From NCBI RefSeq assembly GCF_050613185.1, contig NZ_CP192511.1:186001-250000 (forward strand): 64,000 nucleotides of DNA, written 5' to 3'. Under the pieces are notes generated by a model, which ran no database searches, had not been told where the DNA came from, and saw only the letters and a program-made list of their open reading frames with translations. Each line of letters begins with the position of its first letter. Within the stretch, counting starts at the first letter, position 1. This DNA is from Chelonobacter sp050613185 (lineage in GTDB: Bacteria > Pseudomonadota > Gammaproteobacteria > Enterobacterales > Pasteurellaceae). The translations under genes were made by a program, and so were the position numbers. Below are positions 52,088 through 61,600 of this stretch, piece by piece.

Positions 52088-53314
52088 TTAGCCTCCTGAT
52101 TGCACGCAATCGATAAGGAATGATGTTCCATTTTCCGTGGTTTGCGCTGCAAAAAAATCACATGCCGACGCACCGACATCAGATAATGTTGCACGTTCAC
52201 CAAGGTAATGCCCTTGTTGCTGCTGTCGATAAAGCAATAGCGGTACTTTTTCCCGGGTATGCCGGCTATGCCCGATAGTCGGATCATTGCCGTGATCCGC
52301 CAATACCACGAGATAATCCTGTGGCTTCATCGCAGCCATAATTTTCTCAAGCCAATGATCGACCACTTGTAAGCGATCCGCATAGCGCGCCACATTTTGT
52401 GCGTGTCCTGCCAGATCCGTTTCTTGAATATTGGTACAGATAAAACAACTGCCACGCTGTTGCACATGTTTTAGGGTGAAAGCGAGGATTTCATCCGAAT
52501 CAACCAATTGCCTATAATTGATACCCCCGCTATTTTCAACAATATCAGCGACTTTACCGATTAATACCGTCGGAATGCCTTGTTGCCGTAACAGATATGG
52601 AACCTGTGCTTTCGCCTCAACGCCATAACCAAGATGCGCAACTTGAAACCCACTGTCATACGCGCCTGATTTTGGCGCATTCACGCCAATATATTTTCCT
52701 TGTTTCGTCTCAATTGCCGCGAGAATAGCTCTGCTATCTTGCAATAAACCGCCAAATGCAATCACCCGCCCAACTTTGGCAATTTTTCGTACCGCTCTGC
52801 CAATGTCAAGAATGGTATCAAAGCCGACCGCACTAATATTGCCGGTAATATTATAGACCTGCCCCAAATCCGCCTCTAAATTGTCGCCGATCGCAATGTG
52901 GCAATTCACCCACAGCAGCGCTAATCCCTCATGAATAATACGTTCGACCTGATAACCCCGTTTTATTAAGCAACATTCAACTTGCTCAATAATCTGACTA
53001 AAAGGAGCGATTAAGGGCTGCTTCGGCTTTGTTCCCATAATCTCCTGATGTCCCATAAAGGTATCACCACCTTGATGTTGCAATAACGCCGTACCATAAA
53101 CCGCACTTTGTGAAAATGTCATGGGCGGATAACACTTACCCAGCACATTCATCAACCCCAATTTTTCCAGCATCGGCAAATGTAATTGCGGGCTTTGTTG
53201 CAGAATATGCTCACAAGTATTTGCACCAATATCTTGTGGGCGAACTTCCGCCACATCGGGCATTTCCCCCACACCAAAGCTATCAATCACAAGTACAATA
53301 AACTTTTTATCCAT
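52088..53314 (-). CDS. yhfW: Phosphopentomutase-like metalloenzyme YhfW
   Basis: A 408-residue alkaline-phosphatase-superfamily enzyme similar to DeoB and to E. coli YhfW. The metal site is visible in FIVLVIDSFGVG (Asp11), GGDTFMGHQEIMGTKP with the likely phosphorylated Thr, and VVLADHGNDPTIGHSRHTREKVPLLLY with Asp/His ligands. DeoB interconverts ribose 1- and 5-phosphates, so a role on a pentose or similar phosphate is likely. It sits 12 bases after yhfX. Substrate unknown. Confidence 0.88.
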   Translation of the reverse strand: MDKKFIVLVIDSFGVGEMPDVAEVRPQDIGANTCEHILQQSPQLHLPMLEKLGLMNVLGKCYPPMTFSQSAVYGTALLQHQGGDTFMGHQEIMGTKPKQPLIAPFSQIIEQVECCLIKRGYQVERIIHEGLALLWVNCHIAIGDNLEADLGQVYNITGNISAVGFDTILDIGRAVRKIAKVGRVIAFGGLLQDSRAILAAIETKQGKYIGVNAPKSGAYDSGFQVAHLGYGVEAKAQVPYLLRQQGIPTVLIGKVADIVENSGGINYRQLVDSDEILAFTLKHVQQRGSCFICTNIQETDLAGHAQNVARYADRLQVVDHWLEKIMAAMKPQDYLVVLADHGNDPTIGHSRHTREKVPLLLYRQQQQGHYLGERATLSDVGASACDFFAAQTTENGTSFLIDCVQSGG

Positions 53315-53326
53315 TTTGCCCCCATG

Positions 53327-54478
53327 TTACCGACTAATCGGATTGCCCAAACCGTCATAAACACCAATAACATAAGGCTCGCCACTGCTATGATGATCGA
53401 TTAAAACAACATCGCTGCGCGTCACGAAAATTTGGCTACGAAAACACATAATGACGGGCTCGCCGACGGAAAAATGTCCTTGTAGCGGCAAGGTATAATC
53501 AATATTGTCATTGGCAAAAGGCAAAAGTGCGGTTGTACTTAAATCCTCGCCGACAAGTGCCGATTGCGCATTTCCGCGTCGATAATAACCACCGCCAAAA
53601 CAATAGGAGTTACCGTCAAATTGATGTGAAATTTCACTGAGATACAACATTGCAACGACTTCCGGTTGATCGCCCTGCACATTTAACGGAATTGTTCCGG
53701 TCAAAGCATGCCCGGGTTCTGCATGAGTTGCCCCCATTTTAGCTAATAAAGGAAGCCCGTTAATGCAAGTCGAAGACGGCGCATTGATTTGCGTTACACG
53801 AATCGCACATTGTTCTAAAATCCGTTTTGCTTTAATTAACGTATGAAAATTATGTGTTGCCGCTAATCTCCGCTGCCTTTCATCAAATAATAAACAGGGA
53901 AAGTGGGTCACACCGACAATTTTAACGGAAGCCAGTTGCTTAACTTGCTCGACAAAATCGGCTAAATCCGACAAATAAATACCACTTTCTTGTCCGGGAT
54001 AGAAAACATCTCCATCTGAACACACTTTAATCAAAAGCGATTGTATTCTCCCCAACTGCGCTGCGATTTTTGCTATCTGCTGTGCTTTTTTAAGTGAATA
54101 AACCGTAATAACTTCAGGCTGATGCTCTAATACCTGTTTCAGCATTGCTGTCGGCGTTTGCACCAAATGTCCGAGGTGAGAAACCGGCAACTGATGCGAG
54201 TAATACTGGCGCGCCTCTTTATAATCCACTGCGACCATTCCCTCAAATCCCAACTCCAATAAACGCCGTGATAAATAAGGATTCCGCCCAAATTGCTTTG
54301 CCATCAAATAAAGTGAAATATCATATTGTTTAGCGCAACTAAGCAATTTTTCGCCATTGCGTAAGACCTGCCCGACATCAATAATGTAACTATCCGGCAA
54401 AACCACTCCTTTCTTCCATAAACTGAGCGCACTACTAAGCAATCGTGGATTCTGCTTTTTTAAAGCATGAATAAACAT
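53327..54478 (-). CDS. yhfX: Alanine-racemase-fold PLP protein YhfX
   Basis: A 383-residue protein of fold-type III (alanine racemase N-terminal barrel), like E. coli YhfX (387). The cofactor lysine is probably Lys61 in LYLMAKQFGRN, and TVYSLKKAQQIAK, LLIKVCSDGDVFYPGQESGIYL and THAEPGHALTGTIP continue the barrel. Relatives include racemases and decarboxylase-like enzymes acting on amino acids. It lies 3 bases after the yhfY stop. Function unknown. Confidence 0.86.
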   Translation of the reverse strand: MFIHALKKQNPRLLSSALSLWKKGVVLPDSYIIDVGQVLRNGEKLLSCAKQYDISLYLMAKQFGRNPYLSRRLLELGFEGMVAVDYKEARQYYSHQLPVSHLGHLVQTPTAMLKQVLEHQPEVITVYSLKKAQQIAKIAAQLGRIQSLLIKVCSDGDVFYPGQESGIYLSDLADFVEQVKQLASVKIVGVTHFPCLLFDERQRRLAATHNFHTLIKAKRILEQCAIRVTQINAPSSTCINGLPLLAKMGATHAEPGHALTGTIPLNVQGDQPEVVAMLYLSEISHQFDGNSYCFGGGYYRRGNAQSALVGEDLSTTALLPFANDNIDYTLPLQGHFSVGEPVIMCFRSQIFVTRSDVVLIDHHSSGEPYVIGVYDGLGNPISR

Positions 54479-54481
54479 TCT

Positions 54482-54883
54482 TTAATCCTCATTTTTTTGA
54501 AGATTTAGCCTAAAACAATTAGCTTGAGCTAAGCTAAGGCTATACCAATTCGCAATCAGATAACTGTTTTCCGATTCAGGAATAACCAAATCGGGCAATT
54601 CAGATTGAATCAAGGCTAACATATTATGATGGTAATCAAGTAACTGCGGGTATATCTCACTGGATTGAATTTCTTGCATACTGTCAGCATCTAAACCGAT
54701 TGTTTCAATGTTATTCTGACGAATTCTCATTAATGCCATGGCAAGATGTGTTAATAACATTTCGACTTGGGGCGTTTGGCAATCGATTTCCGATTGCAAT
54801 AGCCATTGGCGAATCTTCGAAATAATATGTAAAACGCATTTATCAATCATATTCGCTCGGTATAAAATCTCAAATCGTTGCAT
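54482..54883 (-). CDS. yhfY: PRD-like protein YhfY
   Basis: A 133-residue all-helical protein matching the E. coli YhfY position and size (120) and resembling a single PTS-regulation domain. A central MLLTHLAMALMRIRQNN segment holds the conserved His of PRD domains (about residue 46) and DYHHNMLALIQ a second (about 82). It lacks a DNA-binding domain, so it may sense phosphorylation and act through YhfZ. It starts 9 bases after yhfZ. Confidence 0.78.
   Translation of the reverse strand: MQRFEILYRANMIDKCVLHIISKIRQWLLQSEIDCQTPQVEMLLTHLAMALMRIRQNNIETIGLDADSMQEIQSSEIYPQLLDYHHNMLALIQSELPDLVIPESENSYLIANWYSLSLAQANCFRLNLQKNED
54489..54505 (-). repeat. 17-base repeat, copy 1, just before yhfX
   Basis: TCATTTTTTTGAAGATT on the plus strand (minus: AATCTTCAAAAAAATGA) occurs here within the last codons of yhfY, about 11 bases before the yhfX start. 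The same 17 bases occur at 55818-55834 ahead of yhfZ. It may be a regulator site or a chance AT-rich match. Confidence 0.45.
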
Positions 54884-54892
54884 AATTCGTCC

Positions 54893-55801
54893 TTAATATG
54901 ACGGCTCTATTTTTTCATTCACCACTAACTGTTGATGTTGCAAAATAGTTTCACGATCTGCATACAAATGAAATAGTTGCTTAATTTTTTCATTCCCTTT
55001 TTTAATTAAAATTACCGCTTCTGTCGCACGATTAAACAGCTCATTATTTTTAAGCGGTTTAAATGTCAAATGATGTTTTTTAAAATCATTTCTATCACCA
55101 ATATTCCAAATCACCCCGTCAATAATATGATTTTTTAACAGCGAAAAACTGTTGTTATACGTAATAGGGACAATCTCTATCGCTTGCCCGGCAAAATACC
55201 ATTCAGTGAGCTTCAACTGATCGGGTGAACGGATATCAACCCCGATTTTCTTTAATGTATTCTCTGGCTCATCACGGCAAATCAGCCCATGTTCCTGCAC
55301 ATAAGAACCTGCTCCCAGCCTCATCAAAATCTCTAATTTACCCTGTTCCAACCAATGTTCACAGGCTAAGTGAGAACTCACGGCAAGATCATAAATCCCA
55401 TTATAGAGACACTCTAATCTCGCTTCGGCACCGCGCATATGCGCAAAATAGAGCGGAATATTTTCAAATTGCAACTTAAGTCCGCTGGCTAACCCTTCAT
55501 ATAATTTCGTATAGGGTAACGGCATCACACAAACTAAACTTGAAATATTTAATAATGTTACCAACTGATGCGGGTTAATATTTTTTAAATAAGAACCTTG
55601 GCAGCCTTTTCGTTCCAAATAGATAAACTGGTTACTTTCTAGGGTTTTTAATGCTTTTTGGATTACACCGACAGAAATACCAAACTGCTCCGACAGCCGG
55701 CTGATCGTTTCTATACGTTGTCCCTGCTCAATATTTAAAAAATACTGCGCCAACTGGAAAAGCGCAATGTAATCTTTTTTTATAAAATCAGTATCAATCA
55801 T
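54893..55801 (-). CDS. yhfZ: HTH regulator YhfZ with periplasmic-binding-like sensor domain
   Basis: A 302-residue regulator. The N-terminal winged helix (about residues 12-75: AQYFLNIEQGQRIETISRLSEQFGISVGVIQKALKTLESNQFIYLERKGCQGSYL) is GntR-like. The rest (about 85-290) resembles a type II solute-binding fold, with LYEGLASGLKLQFENIPLYFAHMRGAEARLECLYNGIYDLAVSS. It matches E. coli YhfZ (301) in place and size. It should bind the operon's inducer and control its own promoter. First gene of the yhf operon. Confidence 0.85.
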   Translation of the reverse strand: MIDTDFIKKDYIALFQLAQYFLNIEQGQRIETISRLSEQFGISVGVIQKALKTLESNQFIYLERKGCQGSYLKNINPHQLVTLLNISSLVCVMPLPYTKLYEGLASGLKLQFENIPLYFAHMRGAEARLECLYNGIYDLAVSSHLACEHWLEQGKLEILMRLGAGSYVQEHGLICRDEPENTLKKIGVDIRSPDQLKLTEWYFAGQAIEIVPITYNNSFSLLKNHIIDGVIWNIGDRNDFKKHHLTFKPLKNNELFNRATEAVILIKKGNEKIKQLFHLYADRETILQHQQLVVNEKIEPSY

Positions 55802-55817
55802 TTTTTATACAGAGAAT

Positions 55818-55837
55818 TCATTTTTTTGAAGATTATA
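55818..55837 (-). promoter_or_regulatory. Promoter -10 box and repeat copy 2 ahead of yhfZ
   Basis: Reading the minus strand, TATAAT (55837-55832) is a perfect -10 box about 31 bases before the yhfZ start. It overlaps the second copy of the 17-base repeat (55818-55834). A -35 box is not clear, suggesting an activator is needed. Confidence 0.5.
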
Positions 55838-55889
55838 AGGGGTAATAAAAATAAAAAACATGAACTGACTCACAAAATGAAATAAAAGA

Positions 55890-55922
55890 ATAAAAAAAGA
55901 CGTTCTGCTCAGAACGCCTTTT
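55890..55922 (-). terminator. Terminator after yidC
   Basis: On the minus strand GGCGTTCT-gagc-AGAACGTC is followed by TTTTTTTATT. It ends the rpmH-rnpA-yidD-yidC transcript before the yhf operon starts. Confidence 0.87.
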
Positions 55923-55945
55923 CATCAATTCGTTACTTGATTAGA

Positions 55946-57565
55946 TTATTTCTTACCGCGCGAATGCAGTCCTTTTTTCTCCAAACCACGATAGATCAAC
56001 TGTTGTTGGATAATCGTGATCACGTTGGAAACCAACCAGTACAATACCAGACCGGCCGGGAACCACAGGAAGAATACGGTGAAGATAACCGGCATAAACA
56101 TCATGATTTTCTGTTGCGTCGGGTCAGCAACCGGGGTTGGTGACATTTTTTGCAACAGGAACATCGAGCCGCCCATTAATAACGGCAGAATGTAATACGG
56201 ATCTTGTGCCGATAAGTCTTGGATCCAGCCGAAGAACGGCGCGTGGCGCAATTCGACCGCTTCCATAAATGTCCAGTATAATGCGATGAAAATCGGCATT
56301 TGCAGCAGGATTGGCAAACAGCCGCCTAACGGGTTCACTTTTTCCTCTTTGTACATTTTCATCATCTCTTGGCTCATGCGCTGTCTGTCGTCACCGAAAC
56401 GCTCGCGCAGTTCTTGCATGCGCGGTTGCAGCATACGCATTTTCGCCATGGAGGTGTATTGTGCTTTGGTCAGCGGATACAAAATCGCTTTCACCACGAT
56501 GGTGACGCCGATAATCGCCAAGCCCCAGTTAGATACAATGCTTTGGATAAATTGTAGTAATTTAAACAATGGCTTAGCAATAAACCATGCCCAGCCGTAA
56601 TCCACGGTTAAATCCAGATTCGGCGCCACGGCTTCCATTTGGTTTTGCAGTTTCGGACCGGTCCACAATTTACTGCTGACGGTTTGGCTTGCCCCGTCGG
56701 CAATCACTTCGGTCGGCGCACGGAAACCGATAAAGGCAAAGTCTTTATTGGTGCTGGTATACAGTTGGTTATCCGCATGTTGATCCGGAATCCACGCCGT
56801 CACAAAGTAGTGTTGTAACAACGCGACCCAACCTTGCTTGGTCGCCACCGCCAGATTGGCTTTTTGCATATCTTCAAAACTGTATTTTTTGTAATTGGTT
56901 TCAGAAGAAGAATAGGCACCGCCGGTATAAGTCGGCATGGCTAAGTTGCTGGAAACATCAATCAGGCTGTGTTTGATTTGCGCATACGGCTGCAACTCAA
57001 TCGCTTGTCCGCTTTGGTTAGTGATTTGGTAATCCACATCCACCGCATAGCTGCCACGGGTTAAGGTGAAGGTTTTGATCACTTGCACGCCGTCTTTTTC
57101 CAGCGTGAGCGGGATTCGGATTTGATCTTGTCCGTCTGCCAGTTTAAAGCTGTCGCCGCTGATTTGATATTGCGCACGCCCCGCCGGAGTATCGATCCCA
57201 TTTTTGCCGATCAAACCGCTTTGTGCGATGTACACTAAGTTATTATCGCTTTGCATTAATGAAAACGGCGTATCGGAGTTTAATGTTTCATCATATTTCA
57301 ACAAATCGGAATCAATCACATCCCCGCCCAAGGTGTCGATTTTCAGACTTAAGACATCATTTTCCACGCTGATAATCCGCCCTGTGGTTTGCGTGTCCAC
57401 CGTTGCGGTTGAACCTGACGCTGAAGGCGTGTCGCTGCCGTTATTTACGTTTGTGGTTTCCGCCGGCGCCGGTTTTGGCAACACATAATCAATTTGCCAT
57501 TGCCGGTACACCAGAAACGAGACAAACAGTAAAGCAATAACTAGTAAACTGCGTTTTGAATTCAT
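55946..57565 (-). CDS. yidC: Membrane protein insertase YidC
   Basis: A 539-residue insertase. An N-terminal anchor (SLLVIALLFVSFLVY) is followed by a large periplasmic beta domain (about residues 60-335) and the conserved five-helix core: LLQFIQSIVSNWGLAIIGVTIVVKAILYPLTKAQYTSMAKM, with the hydrophilic-groove Arg replaced as Lys in VVKAILYP, NPLGGCLPILLQMPIFIALYW, and GLVLYWLVSNVITIIQQ. It inserts proteins into the inner membrane alone or with SecYEG. The start overlaps the yidD stop by one base. Confidence 0.97.
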   Translation of the reverse strand: MNSKRSLLVIALLFVSFLVYRQWQIDYVLPKPAPAETTNVNNGSDTPSASGSTATVDTQTTGRIISVENDVLSLKIDTLGGDVIDSDLLKYDETLNSDTPFSLMQSDNNLVYIAQSGLIGKNGIDTPAGRAQYQISGDSFKLADGQDQIRIPLTLEKDGVQVIKTFTLTRGSYAVDVDYQITNQSGQAIELQPYAQIKHSLIDVSSNLAMPTYTGGAYSSSETNYKKYSFEDMQKANLAVATKQGWVALLQHYFVTAWIPDQHADNQLYTSTNKDFAFIGFRAPTEVIADGASQTVSSKLWTGPKLQNQMEAVAPNLDLTVDYGWAWFIAKPLFKLLQFIQSIVSNWGLAIIGVTIVVKAILYPLTKAQYTSMAKMRMLQPRMQELRERFGDDRQRMSQEMMKMYKEEKVNPLGGCLPILLQMPIFIALYWTFMEAVELRHAPFFGWIQDLSAQDPYYILPLLMGGSMFLLQKMSPTPVADPTQQKIMMFMPVIFTVFFLWFPAGLVLYWLVSNVITIIQQQLIYRGLEKKGLHSRGKK

Positions 57566-57882
57566 TATTTTTCTCTTCGGTTAGATGTGTATTGGTCAGA
57601 TATCGAATGCGTACGGCTTGTTGCGTCGCCGTGTTTTCCATCACAATATTTCGGCGGCACGGGGTCATCGCCGCCCGCACTTAAAGGGTGACATTTTAAT
57701 ACACGTTTCAGCGTAAGCCAACCACCTTTTACTGCCCCGTGCGTTCGGATCGCCTCTAGCCCATATTGTGAACAAGTCGGATTGAAACGGCAGCGCGGTC
57801 CGAGTAGCGGACTGATACCCAGGCGATAACCTTTAATCAAAACAATCAGGATTTTTGCGCCAAACGACGATGACGTTGCCAT
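57565..57882 (-). CDS. yidD: Membrane protein insertion efficiency factor YidD
   Basis: A 105-residue protein with the YidD core ILIVLIKGYRLGISPLLGPRCRFNPTCSQYGLEAIRTHGAVKGGWLTLKRVLKCHPLSAGGDDPVPP, including the three conserved cysteines. It helps YidC-dependent insertion at the inner face of the membrane. The tail after residue 83 is longer than usual and rich in polar residues. The start lies inside the end of rnpA (37-base overlap), as in related species. Confidence 0.93.
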   Translation of the reverse strand: MATSSSFGAKILIVLIKGYRLGISPLLGPRCRFNPTCSQYGLEAIRTHGAVKGGWLTLKRVLKCHPLSAGGDDPVPPKYCDGKHGDATSRTHSISDQYTSNRREK

Positions 57883-58205
57883 AATTTATCCAAAATCTCG
57901 GTTAAAGTGCGGTTATCCAATTCCCCGATACCTTTTCGCGCCACCACCACAAAATCCATTGCCGGCAATTGATGTTGGTGCAAACGGAAATATTCACGGC
58001 AAAGGCGCTTGATCCGATTGCGTTCGTGCGCACGTTTCAGGTGCTTTTTAGCAACGGTTAATCCTAAACGCGGAATACCGAGTTGGTTGGGTCTGGCTAA
58101 AATGGTGATTTCGGGACGGCTTGCGCGGACAGGCTGTTGGAAAACGGTTTTGAATTGTTCGGGAACCAGCAAGCGCGATTCCCGAAGAAATTGATGCTTA
58201 ATCAC
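57846..58205 (-). CDS. rnpA: Ribonuclease P protein component
   Basis: A 119-residue basic protein that assists the RNase P RNA in maturing tRNA 5' ends. The signature RLGLTVAKKHLKRAHERNRIKRLCREYFR (about residues 46-74) is complete. I chose the GTG at 58205 (M-IKHQFLRESRLLVPEQFK), which aligns with H. influenzae RnpA and gives its exact length; a TTG seven codons upstream is possible. It overlaps yidD and follows rpmH. Confidence 0.94.
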   Translation of the reverse strand: MIKHQFLRESRLLVPEQFKTVFQQPVRASRPEITILARPNQLGIPRLGLTVAKKHLKRAHERNRIKRLCREYFRLHQHQLPAMDFVVVARKGIGELDNRTLTEILDKLWQRHRRLAQKS

Positions 58206-58240
58206 GGAAATGATTAGCGCGGTCAATTAAGCGTTGTCTA

Positions 58241-58375
58241 TTAAGCAGACAAACGCTTACGACCTTTTGCACGACGGCGTGCCAACACTTGGCGACCGTT
58301 TTTAGTTGCCATGCGTGCGCGGAAACCGTGAGTACGGCTACGCTTTAATACTGATGGTTGAAATGTACGTTTCAT
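58241..58375 (-). CDS. rpmH: 50S ribosomal protein L34
   Basis: A 44-residue ribosomal protein: MKRTFQPSVLKRSRTHGFR, then ARMATKNGRQVLARRRAKGRKRLSA, the complete family sequence. First gene of rpmH-rnpA-yidD-yidC. In many bacteria dnaA stands divergently upstream; here a macroglobulin gene does instead. Confidence 0.98.
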   Translation of the reverse strand: MKRTFQPSVLKRSRTHGFRARMATKNGRQVLARRRAKGRKRLSA

Positions 58376-58491
58376 AACTAATCTCTACTTATTATTTAAT
58401 AAAGGTTTCTCAAGGATACTTCAGGCATCGCTCTTCTCCTTCCCTCTTCAAAGAAAGACTTTACGACGACCACCCAAAAATAAGGAACGGA

Positions 58492-58520
58492 ATTTTAATC
58501 GCAAACGGCGGATAAGTCAA
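58492..58520 (-). promoter_or_regulatory. Sigma-70 promoter of rpmH
   Basis: On the minus strand TTGACT (58520-58515) and TAAAAT (58497-58492) are separated by exactly 17 bases, about 120 bases before rpmH. This is the strongest housekeeping promoter match seen in the window. Confidence 0.78.
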
Positions 58521-58634
58521 TTTTAGATTCACAAAAAGCGGGAATTTATTTGCCGCAAGCCAATGTCCGAATTTAAACTGATTTACACAGGTTAGTAAAT
58601 CGCCGATAATCACCTCAATACTTCAACACGAGGA

Positions 58635-61600
58635 TTGATGATGAAAAAATTATTTTCCGCCTTATTCATCTCACTGTTGCCGATCTCCGCCCAAGCGGCA
58701 AAATGGAACAACACCGCACTTGAGCAATCCGCCGAGCAATTGATTCAACAAATTGACGCCTTTTTAGCCCAAGCGCCACAGTCCGGTTTATATCAACAAT
58801 TCGATCAAACACAGCTGAGCGAATTGTACCAACACGCCGCCGGGCAAGCGCGAATCAATCCCAATGCCGCACTGAGTTATGCCAATCTGAAAGACAAACA
58901 AGCCTTCAATCAACTACTGTTTAAACTCGCTGATAACCGCCTGTACGGCAACACAAAAATTCCTTATTTCTATTTATATAGCCGAAATAATCCTGACGCC
59001 ACCGTACAATACGATTTTAACCAAGCCTTAATTTATGACGGACAAGACAATACCGAATTTGCCTACACCCGTTTTCAACGCTGGGTCTCGCAGCACAATA
59101 CGGTTGCCAGTGAAAAAGCATGGCGGAAGTTTGTTACTAATTATGGTTTTAATCTGCAACGGGTGAATGTGGATCAGTCGTCCGATTTACCCCAAGTTTG
59201 CCTAAGCTTCAGCCAAGTGGTCAATCCCGAGCCGTTGCAAAACTGGCAGCAATTCCTGACGGTTAGCGATCACAGCAAGCTGCAATGGCAATATCGCGGC
59301 GATCAACTCTGTTTTACCGGCGAATGGGGACAAGATTACCAAATTCAAATCGATCCGAAACTGCAAAGCGAATATCATTTACGTTTGAGCAACGACACCG
59401 ATAACGAGCGTCTGATCAAAACACAAGTATCCACCGGACAACGGGAACCGGTGTTGCGTTTTGCCAATAACGGCACGCTGCTTAATGCCTACGGCGAACG
59501 CAATCTCACGTTAGAAACCGCCAATGTATCACAGGTGGATTTGGCATTATGGCAGATTCCCGCCAATAACTTGGCCAACTCTCGAATCCGTGAATTGATT
59601 GCCACCCCGAATTCATTCTATTCATGGACGGTGAATTCATTACTGGAAGATAACGCCCGCCTGCTGTTTAACGGGCATTTCCGAGTGGAGAATGCCGAAC
59701 CGAACAAAACCGCGAACAACAATATTTTATTGGACGATCTGAGTCCTGAACTGAAAGCAGGATTCTATGTCTTACGTGCCAAACAAAATGGTGACGACTA
59801 TAATACCACGAATATTGCCTTTGCCTTAAACACCCAAGGCTTCACCGCCTATAAAACCCCGCAAGGCTTATGGGTGGAAGTACGGGATTTAGACAGCAAA
59901 AAGCCGCTGACCGGACAAACGCTGACCCTATACGCCAAAGATAATGCCATTCTCGCCACCGCCAAAACCGATCGCAACGGCGTGGCGTTTTTCGCACAAG
60001 CCGCCGTCAGCGGACAACAAGGCGCGCAACCGAGCCATGTGATCAGCCTTGATCAACCGCATTTAGGGTATTTGGATTTAATCGACAACAGTATTGATTT
60101 ATCAAATAAAGGCTTGTCCGGCGAGTTGGAAAATCCGTTAATGCAGAGTTGGATCTGGTTTGACCGTGGCGTCTATCGTCCGAACGATCTTGCCAATGGT
60201 ATGATGTTATTCAAAACTCCGGACGGCAAGCCGTTCCATTCCGCCTCGATTTGGGCGACTTTGCAACGCCCCGACGGCAAAACCTTTTCCGTGGCCGAGC
60301 TGAAACCGCACGCCAATGGCGCTTATTATTTTGAGCAAGCATTCAGACCCGAAGTGCGGTTAGGCAGCTGGAAACTCACCCTATCGCTTGCCAAAGACGG
60401 CAAGGGCTATTTGGCACAGCATACCCTCCCGGTCGCTGCGATTCTGCCACAGCAAATCGAAGTGAAAACCCGAGCGGCAACCGCCCAATTAACCCAAAAT
60501 CAGACCGCACTTTTCAGCGTGCAAGCCGATTGGCTCTACGGGGCGCCGGCAAGCGGACAAAGCGGTTATATAAACTGGCAAGTGCAACCAACTGACAAGC
60601 CGATTAACGGCTGGCAAGATTGGCAAATCGGCTTATTCGATGAAAAAATCAATGCGATTTCACAAAACGAAAGTTTGCCGCATACCAACGCCAACGGACA
60701 AAGCCAATTCTCGCTAGCGTTGGATAATATGCCGCGCAGCAGCAAACCGTTACAGTTAAACCTGCAAAGTACGGTAATCGAGCCGAACGGACAGGAAGTC
60801 AGCAGCAAACTGCAACTGCCGATCCAACGTGCGCAACCGTATGCGGCGTTAAAAGTCAATGATCGCCTCGCTGAAATTGCCTTGATTAACGATAACGGCG
60901 AACCGCAAAACGGTACTCTGAATTGGAAACTGTATCGGGTCAGTTACAACTGGTATTGGTCGAACAGCGGCGGTTACTGGCAGTACAACATCAATGAAAA
61001 CCGCACTTTGGCACAACAAGGCACAATTAATATCAACGCCAATGGCAATAATCGTCTCGAATTACCGATTAACGACGGTAGCTGGGTGCTGGAAGTGCAG
61101 GGTGAAAATCACCTGACCGCGGCGTCATTGCCGCTTGAATACGGCAATTGGACACAACCGAACATCAACAATGCGCCGGATACCATTTCAATCAGCAGCG
61201 ACAAAGCCCGCTATCAAAACGGTGAAAAAGTCAAAGTGCGGTTGCGTGCGCCGTTCGACGGACCGCTCAGCGTCAAACTGGCACAGCGTGAAATCCTTGA
61301 AAATCATCAGCTGAATTTCAAAAACGGCGAAGCCGAACTGGAATTTAACTGGCAAGATGACTGGGCGCAAGGCATTTGGTTGTTGGCGAACGGCTGGAAT
61401 GAAAACCCAAACGAAAATCAAAATCTGCGTGCGGTCGGTTTGCATTGGTTAGGCAATGATTTAACGGCGATCAAGCTGGATCTGCAACTGGATCTGCCAA
61501 GCGAAGTGCTGCCGAGCCAAACCATTAATTTACCAATCCGCCTGAAAAACAAGGCGACACAACCGAGTTGGTTGCAAGTCGCGGTGGTTGACGAGGGTTT

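Noticed and set aside
58376..58634. Possible chromosomal origin next to rpmH
   Set aside because: Origins often lie near rpmH-dnaA, but there is no dnaA and no cluster of DnaA boxes here; only an rpmH promoter is seen.
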